Position numbers and translations under genes: made by a program
The notes under the pieces: generated by a model
The model's input: only the letters and a program-made list of their open reading frames with translations
Databases searched by the model: none
Told to the model about the DNA's origin: nothing
In this document: in pieces, positions 22,711 to 32,672 of the stretch
Position numbering within the stretch: the first letter of the stretch is position 1
Layout of the letters: each line of letters starts with the position of its first letter
Source: Lactifluus volemus
Taxonomy: Eukaryota; Basidiomycota; Agaricomycetes; Russulales; Russulaceae
Assembly (NCBI GenBank): GCA_022376515.1
Contig: WTXI01000075.1
Location: 62,001-126,000 of the forward strand
Direction of reading: 5' to 3'
DNA: 64,000 nucleotides

Positions 22711-24429
22711 TTAAGACACATAAATCTCAGTCCCCTTCGTGTATCGCGCCCTCGGCTTATACTTCAGCTTTGGATCACCCATTCGTAACTTGACACTTTC
22801 ATGGAATGATGGGTTCGGTTTCGATGGGATTGACCGCCCGCGGCCGAGATTGATGCTAATAGCCATGATCAACAAAGCTCGGCGCCCTGCGAGGGAGAGT
22901 AGAGATTCACCTCCGGTGAGTCTCCCACAGGTCATTCGCATTCTGGAATGAGTACGACAATGGCAAAAGTTCCAAGGTCCACCATATAGGATTCCATCTC
23001 AGCGCATCGTGGGTCGGCTGCACGAGATCCTGGGCATCTTGTTGGGTTGGGAACGTATGCTCCTTCTTTTGCGCAATAGCGAGGGGGATGTCCCACCGGG
23101 AGAAGGCAGCCAAGTCAAAGACGATGGGACAGTCGGTGTCTATGATCTGCTCGATCATCCAGCGTAGTGAAAGGTTCGAAAGGTTATGTGTTACACTGTC
23201 CGGTACTGCACCTCCTCCAACGTCTGCGTATCATCAGCATACACGGAAATGGGCGTGAAAGGTCGAATACGGCACCGGAATGACCCCCAGCGAACCATAC
23301 CTCTTTCACGTCCGTCCTGAATAACTCATCTGTCCCACTCTGAATCTTGTCTGGGGAAGTGGCCACCCCACCCCTTGGCGTAGGTTGACCAATAACCGAA
23401 TGGTGATACAGGTTTGGACGGAACTTGACACGGCGCTGCCAAAGTGTATGTCAGCTGCTGAGCCGTCCAGAGATCATCAAGGAACTACACGCACCTCGTC
23501 CAGGGACAGCGCCTGTCTAAACACCCTGATTGTGGTGTTTGCATCCACGAAGGGTAAAGTATGGCCCGAGACAATGCCAACGCTCGCAACCGTGTCCCTG
23601 AAATCAACCGTCTTAGATGCCTTGTCGACTCAAAAACATTTACAAAGGATGTTTTAGACACCCGAGAGATAGTAGTTGTTTATGTACCCACCAGACACCA
23701 ACGAAGTCGATGGGAATTTCGCGACAGAACGTTGCCTTGAAGCCCTGAGCTAGGCTTTCGTTACCAGGCTTTTCGTAGAGCTTGTATGCGAAGGGAATTT
23801 GCTCGATGTTGTCTATTGAGAGCAACCCGACCTACGGTGAGTACACAGTCAGCATGAACGGCACCCGAAACAGAGGAGACTTTAGATCAAACCTTGTGCA
23901 ACATGCCCGCGAGCGCTCGGGCAGTGTACGCGCCACGAGAGAACCCTAGGAATGAAATCGTCGTTAAGCACCCCTGCATAAGTTTGTACTCGGTGCTCGT
24001 GGCGCACCAAATATGCAAACTTTGTCGCCGCCGTTGTAATTTTGCATGAGGAACCTGTAGCCCTCCATCACATGTTCATAAAGATACCAAGCAATGGCCA
24101 AGTCAAGAAATTTTGCAGCCTTTAGGTACATCGGCTGAACGACGCCGGGATGGTAGTATGTTCCTATGCCGGCCTAGGACGAATTATAAGAGCACTGGAA
24201 AGAGAGAAACAGGGCACAGGGCACACACTTGGTAGTAGCACACTTGATCTTCTATTTTATCTTTCCTCAAAAGCGAATAAAACTTGACCACGTTTGTGTT
24301 CTATATGGCATTTTGTTGGCACATCACCGTACTGCCTAAAGTGAGAGTGAGGAGGTCACGTACCTGTGACCCGTATTGTTGACCCGTGCCATCGAAACAC
24401 AGCACCACTGTGCGGGGTTTTTTCGACAT
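22711..24429 (-). CDS. DUF2235 (Tle1-like alpha/beta hydrolase) protein 3
   Basis: Nine exons: 24429-24364, 24300-24229, 24173-24008, 23945-23893, 23831-23692, 23597-23495, 23435-23276, 23223-22911 and 22855-22711, about 405 residues. The N-terminus is short (MSKKPRTVVLCFDGTGQQYG). Canonical motifs follow: NTNVVKFYSLL, GFSRGAYTAR (Ser about 104), DFVGVWDTVASVG, WFAGGHSDVGGG (His about 252) and the C-terminal INLGRGRSIP. Every splice junction has a GT donor and AG acceptor, and all phases close. It lacks the Ser/Thr-rich N-terminal extension of paralogues 1 and 2. Confidence 0.88.
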
Positions 24430-25053
24430 TTTATGAGGCGGATGAGTCTGTTTGTTATAGGGATTTCAATTGAAGGGGGAGAGCCGCATACAATGAGTCG
24501 TGGTTATATATCAAAATATGGTGCGCCGAAGTGTATCAGAACTGCAGGCGTGTAGCTTTTCCAAGGGCTGAGATAATCAGATGCTTATGCCCAACTATGA
24601 GTGGGGTTCGCATCTTTATGTTTTCGGCGGTACAGAAGCCCAGGTGGGAAGAGAAGGAGCCTATAAACGTAGACTTGAAGGGCTCGGATGTTGGACCCCA
24701 CGGCAGCAGCGAAGCCCTCTACTATAGTAGTCCCAGTGGAGCAGGTGACTGAGAATATGCGAATTCGTCAAGTCAAAACCTTTCGGTTAGTGTCGCAACA
24801 AACAAAGGTCCTGCTAGTCTCGGGAGTGCAACAGCCGAGACAAATGGGCTTCAATATTGATACAGTATAGGCTTTCACGCGACACATAACAATAGCCAAA
24901 GGTCCACTTGCTTGCTCGAGCCCGTGCCCAATTTGCACTGTTTGTTATCACGATGGCAGAAAAGCGCAGCGTGACTATGGCACGTGTAAAAGGTGCGTGG
25001 ATTCATTATCTCACCAATTACCTCTTTACACCACCTCTCTTTTACCATCGAGC
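24430..25053. other. Intergenic, divergent promoter region
   Basis: It separates the minus-strand DUF2235 gene 3 from the plus-strand gene at 25054. The 50 bases before 25054 are pyrimidine-rich (cctctttacaccacctctcttttacc), typical of a fungal transcription start. A CACGTG lies at 24981-24986. No convincing coding frame was found. Confidence 0.4.
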
Positions 25054-26883
25054 ATGAACCCGACGACCGCGCGTCTTAATCGTTCCGCGAGCGATCGATC
25101 ATCGGTTAAGCTCGAGGGCACACCTAGAACTTCTTCATTACCCAAAGATGTCGGCAAAGATACCCTTCCACAAGCGAAAATTCAAGCCCTGGAGCAATTT
25201 GTAAAATTTGGAAGGAAAGGCAAACCGAAGAAGGACCATAAGACGGTCGAATTTCCCCCTGCTTCATGGTTACCTACTTCCTCCGACACAGGCTCGGGTA
25301 TCGATTCTGTGCCTCGCCCAGATCCTTCCCTAGATGCTCATCCCCACACCTCCGCGCAACCACCCTCTCGTACTAATTCTACTAATCCACGCCTTTCACC
25401 GGGCACATTGCGCCGCCGTGCTTCCGTCGATGGCTTAAACCTTACCAACGAAGTCAACGCCGTCGATGCACAGTTCCCTTCAGGGACCAACCAGTCTCCC
25501 ACGCTAGAACGGCGCGGTTCTTCTTTTCCAGGCCCGGGAGTGATCAATAACCAGCCAGGGGAGGAGAGCGCGCCTGAACCCCTCACCCTCGCGCGACGCA
25601 TTCAAGCACTACTCGGCTCGTACACAGTACCCCCAACACCGTCTGCTACCGATGGGACTACTACAACTGGTGCTGCGCCATCGGAAACAGCCGGTCCAGC
25701 CACTCCAGGTGGTTCCGTGTCTCCTGCTCCCGCTCCGATCAATGACTCACGCTTCCTTGCATTGCTCGGTAATGCAAAAATCATGAGTGGCTCGCTCGAC
25801 AAGGGAAGGCAGTCTGTTTTTGCGATCCTCGACCGCCTGCGGCGCCCCTCGGCTCGCGCAACGGAATCCCCCACTGGCTCTGCTCCGTCTCCTGTACACG
25901 AGGAGGCACGGGAAGAGGCGGAAGAATACGATGACGGTAGCAGCATCATGCTGTATGGTCCGATTTTCCCAGGTGAAGATTCCGAGGTCGAGCTGGCGGC
26001 GTCTGACATTATGTCCGTATTTGATGACGGAGAGTCGCTTGAGTCCGAACAGCCCTCGCGTCCACTCTCTTTCGTCGCAGTTGGGGAGCAACTCACACCG
26101 CGCTCGAACCGTGCTGCCCTTCCTCCAGCTACTTCAGAGGGCCCTCCTCCACAAGGGGGGACCGATCATACCAGTCAACATGGCAATCAGGGTGAGCAGA
26201 GCGCCTCGGGATGGTTCGACACGTTGAAGGGGAGAGTAATTGAGGGCGGGAAGCTCGTTTCGGAAAAAGTTGCTGGGGGGACCAAAGAAAATGTGGCTGA
26301 AGGTCGAAAAGTTGTGAAGACGAAGACTCGATGGGTGCCGAGCCGGGATAAGATATCATTTCAGGCGACGTGGTGGGGTTATCGTCTGTGCGTCTGCGAT
26401 CACCACATGTTGAGATTGCTCAGCTGACCTCGCGATCGTTTAAGGTATATGCCTCCACCTGTACTGGAGGTGTTGAACAACACACGCCTTGAGACAGCGA
26501 AGCGTGCTGCTATCCTAACCGCCGCGCTACAATGGCTGCTTGGCCATGTGCCACTCACCGTCGTCCCTCCTCAATTTCGCCTAGGGTTTGTGATTGCGCA
26601 ACGACTTGTGCCCTACCTCGGTTACATTGGGGGATTCGTTGCGTGGAGCTGGGGTGCGATGAAGTCTTTCGATAAAGGTAGGATGGGATTCACACTCATG
26701 AATATTAGCCCATTCTCATGGTATGTAGGTCACGGGATCGTCTTGACTGCAACTTGGCTTCTACCCGTTGCACTCATTCCTGGGACTTGGGAGCCAGACA
26801 AATCTACGGACCCTAACGATGCCTCAGGAACCCGCCCTCCGCCCGAGTCCTCGACGTCGAATTCGACGTCAAGCCGACCATAG
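25054..26883 (+). CDS. Conserved-looking fungal protein, disordered N-terminus and hydrophobic C-terminus, function unknown
   Basis: Proposed exons are 25054-26387, 26445-26677 and 26729-26883, about 573 residues. The first donor is uncertain: the frame requires an intron before 26445, and 26373 is an alternative. The first ATG in a good context is at 25054; the frame is open to 24997 but has no ATG there. Residues 1-410 are low-complexity (Ser/Pro/Thr) with several charged helices, for example FLALLGNAKIMSGSLDKGRQ. The C-terminal domain has hydrophobic helices (QWLLGHVPLTVVP, YLGYIGGFVAWSWGAMKSF, IVLTATWLLPVALIPGTW) and is probably membrane-associated. The second intron is 51 bases and in frame, so retention would also give a protein. 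An inverted partial copy lies at 14518-15192. Confidence 0.65.
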
Positions 26884-27059
26884 TATTCGCATTCTGACGA
26901 TGGCCCCTTCTGCACCCGACCTTGACACACACGAACGTAAATGAGTGCAGAGTTACTGTATCTGATTTGTTACTTCTAGTTTACCTTGCGGACTCGGTGT
27001 ATTTCCTTGTATCGTATTGCACATCTATGTAGGAGTTAAGCAGGCGTGCGGCATCTGCC

Positions 27060-27855
27060 TTATTCATCCACGTCGAAAAAGCCCGCCAACCATTTTGCCT
27101 CTTGCTCCATGTCATCGAGCGTCCTCGGTTCGCGCATCGCATCGGCATCCACCTTCAGTGGTTCCGGAGTTCCGGAGGCGGCGTGATTGGTCGAAGCAAG
27201 ATCATGTGCGAGCGCGCCCTCCTGCTTCTCGAGCTCGGGATAAATGTCGTCGCTGCGGGATCCGGCGAACCGATCACCTTGTAGGCGTCGCGGGAGTATA
27301 TGAAAGTGGACATGCGGCACCGTCTGTCCCGCAGCGCGGCCATCCTATCCACAAAGTCGGGAATGGACCGTGGGCGAGTGTGAGTCCCAATCAGTGAAAG
27401 GAATGGTTGGACAAAAAGCAAGGAAGGGAGGAAGGGGAGAGGTGAATAAGTAAAAATGATTATTACCTGACACGCAATCGTGAGCCCGTCTGCCTTGTAT
27501 TCGCGTTCGACGACACGTCCGACGCGCTGGACGGTGCGCATGAGCTCTGAGAGCTCATCGATACGCAGGTCCGTGAGGCGCGGAACTGGGCGCGTAGGGC
27601 ATACCAGTACGTCTGTGAATTTTGGTCCCCGATACCGATATGTAACGTGCGGCGCGAGCCCGGGACAGAGGAGGGGAGTTGGTGAGATACTATTATTGAC
27701 TGGCGACTAGCAGAAAGCTAGCGCGTCGAACAGAACGTACGGCCAGGGACGATCGGCTTGAGGTTGACAATCGCGTAGGCAAGCGCGGTGCGATGGAACG
27801 CTTGGCGGGTCACTTCAAAGGTGGAGAAGAAGAGCGGAGTGACCATCGTCATCAT
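27060..27855 (-). CDS. FHIT-type HIT hydrolase (bis(5'-adenosyl)-triphosphatase)
   Basis: Three exons (27855-27741, 27612-27467, 27344-27060) give about 181 residues. The start shows [28 protein letters not shown] split by the first intron, a hallmark of Fhit and its relatives. The catalytic HIT motif [10 protein letters not shown] follows (His about 98, 100, 102), preceded by GQTVPH, then the Fhit-type GDRF...DIYPELE. The family hydrolyses Ap3A to AMP and ADP; the middle His of the triad is the nucleophile. Two other ATG codons lie within 10 bases of the chosen start. The C-terminus ends acidic (FFDVDE). Confidence 0.9.
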
Positions 27856-27999
27856 CGGAGGTTAAGATTGTGAAGTGAGTGCATCAGGCCGACTGCTTGG
27901 CGGTTGCAAAGCATAAACTGTCCTACTTATGATCTCTCTCGATTTTTTGCATTTCTGAGCCTGTAATTTACAGAGCAAGAGGGTTCCTTGATCTTGTTA

Positions 28000-28088
28000 T
28001 TATAATGCCCGATTTTCAGTGTGAAAAAGTGAAAAAACACGAAATTTATAATTAAAGATTATCAGACACCGTAAAAGTGAGGAGTAAC
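28000..28088 (-). repeat. Dispersed repeat fragment of about 80 bases, copy 2
   Basis: The reverse complement of this segment resembles 11538-11622, with shared blocks ataaatttc, tttttcacactgaaa and gggcatta. It lies between the HIT gene and the exonuclease V gene in otherwise single-copy sequence. Confidence 0.4.
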
Positions 28089-28350
28089 ACGAACAAAACC
28101 AAAACCAAAAGTCAAAAGTCTGGACACAGCCCAGACGAACGGAAATGGAGGTCACACGAGCCGTGTAGCAGAGATGAATCGATGAACGGCGACGTTCACC
28201 GTGAGTCACGGTTGTGCTTGATTCCCACGCCAGCAGCTGCCCGCGTCCGCGTCCGAGTTCTGTGCGCGGCGGTCGCGCTAACTCATGACTCGGACTTGAC
28301 AACCATTTTTGCATCCGACTCGCGCGTTACATGCACGGCTATCATCAAAT

Positions 28351-30536
28351 ATGGTCCACTCTGGGGACGAATACGACGCGTACGACCTTTCGGAATTCTC
28401 TGCCACCGACTTTGTGCATATCGACTCCTTGGCGCGGCGTGAGCGAAACGACAGCGCGACAGTCCCAGAAGTCGTCACCGGCGTGGCTCAGGGGCGCATT
28501 GTCACAAACGGATCTGGTGGTCCCCAGATTCCTGTTGTGCTAGAGCCTGCTGCTAACGAGTCTGTTGTTGTCAAGGCAGCCTCAGGTAGGAGTTGGACCG
28601 CGGCGGAGGATGCGGGCAAGTCAGAAGCAACGGACCCCCACCACACACATAAACTACACACGGGCAGCCCGTACGAAAGGCATAGATCAAGTGGTATACT
28701 GAGCGTCTCTGATCTGGTTGGGCCCGCGTGGTATGTTCTGAATTCTGATCGCCATTGGTCGTGGATAACTCATAACCCAATTTCAGGTGTGAGGTTCAAT
28801 TTGATTATGGACTTCGTCAAGGACGGTCACTCCCCATCTCCAACCGACCTGATGCCTTCTTCTCTGCCGAGGGTAAAGTCATTACAGTAGAGAAGGGCAT
28901 CGCAAAAAGCAATGACAAGATCATGGCAAAAGGACGAGTACGCTTACCTTTTTCATATCTTCATGTGTAGCCTTGTGAATGAATTGCGCGTCCTCTCCCA
29001 CCACTCTAGTCTATTCACAAGGAATTGGAGCGCGAAATAACAACAGAAGAGGAGGTTGTCGTCGATATACGAACAGCTGAAGAATTCTGGGCCGTGCGGT
29101 ATATCATATCCTTCGATAATTCTCTCATAGCCAACTGCTCAACGCATTCATTCCAGTCTTATGAAAATGTTGTGGTGTCTAGATCGTCTCATGGAAGGAG
29201 GTCTCTGCGTGAGTGTCTCCCCTCAGCGGGTTAACTTGTAGTTGACTTTGTCTCAGCGTGAAATGCCAGTGTTCGGTATTGTGCAAGATCGAATCATCAC
29301 TGGCATCATTGTATGTCAAAATTATTCCAAGTCATATGTCTACTCACTATTTGACCAGGATGAAGTTTTTATCGAATCGACGACTGAAACTGAGGCGGAA
29401 CCAAGCTCCCACAACAAGCAACCCCCAGCCTCCGTACTAGAAACACCCCGGAAGTCTAAAAGGCGGCGGGAACCATCGCCGTCTCAAGCACACCTCACCG
29501 ACTTCTTTACATCCCCTCCATCTAAAGCCAATTCTGTCCGTTCGAGAGGATATGAACTCCGTCTTCTCGATACGAAAACCCGACGGTCCGATACTCTTCC
29601 ATCTTACGATGATGCTTTCTCCTCCCGCATGCAACTGATGCTCTACCGCCACTTACTCTCTGCACTTCTCTCCCCCTCGTTCTCGTTCAAGATGTTCTGG
29701 GAAAGGGTTCAGGTCGACCCATCTGCACAATTCTCTGATGAATTCCTCCTTCAAGTCGGCCTTGCGCGTCAGACAGACGGAAAAGTTCTGCTGGGATACC
29801 CGGCATGCCTCGACGATCTTGTAGATCTTTGGTGCTCGACAATACACTCGTCGCCCCTGCAAAGCGTATCTCCCACTCTAGAGATCGTGTACCGCAAGCA
29901 GCTGATGCACAACGCGACAACCGAGGTTTCTCATCCACGCTCGAGTACGTCCTATGATTTCGCTGTTGCGGACCAAGAGGCTCGTGATCTTGCACGCGCA
30001 ATCGCGGCCAGTCTGCGGGAACAAGATGATTCTGACCTTGAGCGCGTGAAAGCGGAGAGCCTGCTGGACCCTTCCACGCATGGCGATGCTGTCGTAGACA
30101 CCGCTTCGCCACGTCCCACAGAAGGGCTCTCCGACAGGCCAGACATCCCCTGGTACTCTCGGAGTGGAGTCGAGAGTACACAATCTTCGGTTCTGGAGAG
30201 GCCGCCGCTACCGACGCCCAATTTGTCTGAACTGGAGCCACCAGGAATTATTGGACGGAGGAGCTTCGTCTTTGATGAAGAGGCCATGAACGCGTATGTG
30301 CAGGATGTCTTGCGGTGGTGGCACGGAGAGCGTCCGCCACGAGGCGTTGACGTCGAGCATTCTCGCCGTTGTTTGTAAGTTTTCCATCCCGCTTTCACCG
30401 GATCTTGCTACAATGACAGCGTTTCAGCTCTTGTGAGTACAGAGAAGATTGTGAATGGCGGGAAATGAAGGCCAGAGAGGCTCATGAGAAGTACATCAAA
30501 GGCAAGATGAAGGATACAGATTCTAGCACCGTTTAA
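28351..30536 (+). CDS. EXO5: Exonuclease V (Exo5/Dem1 family, 4Fe-4S single-strand DNA exonuclease)
   Basis: Seven exons: 28351-28730, 28787-28937, 29010-29098, 29157-29208, 29257-29310, 29359-30374 and 30428-30536, about 616 residues. Family signatures in order: LSVSDLVGPAWCEVQFDYGLRQGRS, VVDIRTAEEFWAVR, CREMPVFGIVQDRIITGIIDEV, and the nuclease core LRLLDTKTRRSDTLPS with catalytic Asp and Lys. The four cysteines that should hold the iron-sulphur cluster are visible: Cys about 128 (WCEVQ) and the C-terminal set near 580, 583 and 589 (RRCFSCEYREDCEW). In yeasts Exo5/Dem1 maintains mitochondrial DNA and in animals it acts in nuclear repair; localisation here is not shown. The insertion between D-E-V and the nuclease core is long and low-complexity. 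Confidence 0.92.
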
Positions 30537-31275
30537 GGTCGCTTGTTTCGTATGTCACCAGGCTGCGGCGGGGGACTTGGACCGGTTCCGCCAATCATCT
30601 CGTACTCTTGACGTGGTCAATGAGCTCAGACATGAGGGACAGTGATATCGAACGAGCTACTAGTATACGCATCCTTCCAGAGTTACCTGTGAATAGACTT
30701 CTTCCGCTGCAGCAATTGTATTATAGGAGATACCGTTGTAATAGACGAAATTCACAACAGACAGCTGGACATTTCCATGGCAGCAATCCGGGCTCCAACT
30801 TCCGACACCCATAACTTACCCTCCGAGTCAGGCTTGACTACGGGACAGGACAAGACCTGGCTCATAGCTCCCTGCTTTCATACCATTGTTGTGAAATCCG
30901 TAAATCACCCCGCGCCTTGCTTCTTCGACATGCCATTGAAACAAAGAGCTTTTTTTTATAGACGACCTTTGTCTTATTGAAGCAGCATGACAACAAGTCC
31001 TGCTATTTCAAGGACACGATCATGATAACCATGGACTGTGATCGGCGCTTATAATGCATTCACTGGACACCTTTTTTTTTCCCCTCTGCCCGATGGCTCG
31101 CAGAACGTACGCGTACGGAAAATAAAAAAAAAAGGACGGTAATCGTAGCCTAGTTACGCGATGCAATATGTTTTTTGCGTCTAGTCGTGACCGGGTTTAG
31201 CACGACCTTAACTAAACTGGACAACCCTCAAAACCTTGTTGTTCTGTTCTCTCTACTTGTCCCTAATAACCCATC
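30537..31275. other. Intergenic, no gene recognised
   Basis: This is the 3' flank of exonuclease V and promoter region of the copper transporter. It contains several A and T tracts (near 31070 and 31130) and no convincing open frame or repeat. Confidence 0.4.
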
Positions 31276-32405
31276 ATGCAGATGGAGGGATGGGAAGATT
31301 ATCTCCACACGACTTTTTTGGGGGAACATATCCTCTTTCCAAGCCTCCGTCTGACCTCTCTCGGCACGTTTATCAGTGCCTCCGCCCTCTGCGTCACCGT
31401 CTGTCTTACCGAACGGTGCGTACCTACTTGTCCGTTTTCCGTCGCGACCTTCAATTCACGAGGGCATTTCAACTCGGACTCACGATACACGCGCCTCAGT
31501 TCGCTCACCTTTGCTCTCTCTCGGCATTGGGAACCCTTCTGTTCTACCCGACAATCGCGCGTGCGCAGCGCGCTTTGGCGAGCATCGCTATACGCAACGG
31601 CGTCTCTCCTGCGACTGTACGATCATTCCCTTAAAGCGTTCTACCCCCATGCCACTCAACCACAACCTCTCCTCATCCCTTATTCAGACTCTACATGCTC
31701 CTATCGATGACATTCCAAGTCTGGTGAGTTTCGCAAACGCCCTTCGAATGTCTTTTCCCCGCGTATCTTATTGTGCTGATTAAAGTTTTTTTTGACCATG
31801 GTCATTGTATGCGCGTCCTTGCTCGCTCAGGCTAATCATCATCATCGTACGCGGCCCCCCGTTCATTACGTCGGCTCTCCGAGCCTGCGACGTTGCAAGT
31901 ACTCACGCACGCACGCACCAACACACAGGTCCTATCCCTAGCAACTGGACAATTCTTCATCGAGCTCTACGAGCAAACCCATGACCCCGATCACCGAAAG
32001 TATATATAACTTTATATTATATCTATCACATCCCTTTTTCTCGCTTGGCTCACTACAAATCCCAGTGCTAGCGCATACCACGTCACCCTATCCAACCCAC
32101 CTCGGCGGCGACGCGGGTCATCACGATCCAAGCCCAAACCTGCCGGGCTCTTCATACATCCAACTAATTCGAATCTAGCCCGCGCCGACGCCGTCGCTGT
32201 GGAGCTGGGCTTGCACGGCTCAACGAACCGAGTCAAGGCGTTGCGGACGTCCTGCGATAGCGACGATGACGGGATGATGTGGGAACATGGCAGTGGCCCC
32301 GAAGCGGCGCGTGCTCTGCTTGGGGGAGCGAGTATCCATTCGAGGACAGACTCTCAGCAGAATTTATTTCAGGTCGCAGACAGTGGGAGCGAAAGCGACG
32401 AGTAG
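31276..32405 (+). CDS. Ctr-family copper transporter with cytoplasmic tail
   Basis: Six exons (31276-31415, 31500-31616, 31688-31723, 31831-31846, 31929-31999, 32066-32405) encode about 239 residues. The start MQMEGWEDYLHTTFLGEHILFP resembles SLC31-type fungal copper transporters, and a first membrane span follows (GTFISASALCVTVCL). The second helix carries the MxxxM copper motif (YMLLSM, Met about 89 and 93). The third helix is LIIIIVLSLATGQFFIEL. The tail (IHPTNSNLARADAVAVELGL) is soluble and ends acidic (DSGSESDE). Exon 4 is only 16 bases. If the last intron is not spliced, translation stops at 32009 after 129 residues. The role is Cu(I) transport at the plasma or vacuolar membrane, from family knowledge. 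Confidence 0.75.
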
Positions 32406-32672
32406 CAGCAGTATTGTCAAGTGGGTGGGGGTGTGTCCTTGTTGTCTAACTTATGATGAGACTGTTGTTTATGTATACACATTTGTTTTTTGTTTTTTTC
32501 TCTCCCTATTTTGTTATATTTGCCATGTAATAAATCAGTCTACACGAATAAGTAAACACCCCAGCCAAAACATATAGTAGTCCATACTGTTTTTAAATAC
32601 ACACCAACTACCTGCCAAAGTGATCGTCTGGTATCTTATAACATCGACATCGGACAGCCCAATAAAAACAAT

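Noticed and set aside
16889..24429. DUF2235 genes as recent transfer from bacteria
   Set aside because: Each has eight introns at shared positions and typical local composition; the family is widespread in fungi.
24531..24870. Short plus-strand frames upstream of 25054
   Set aside because: No conserved residues or good start context; better explained as promoter region.
25054..26883. REEP/Yop1 (TB2/DP1/HVA22) family for the C-terminal hydrophobic domain
   Set aside because: Hairpin-like hydrophobic pairs are suggestive, but the characteristic conserved residues of the family are not visible, so no family name is given.
29687..30398. Minus-strand open frames inside the exonuclease V gene
   Set aside because: Antisense of a long conserved exon with nuclease and Fe-S motifs; no homology of their own.
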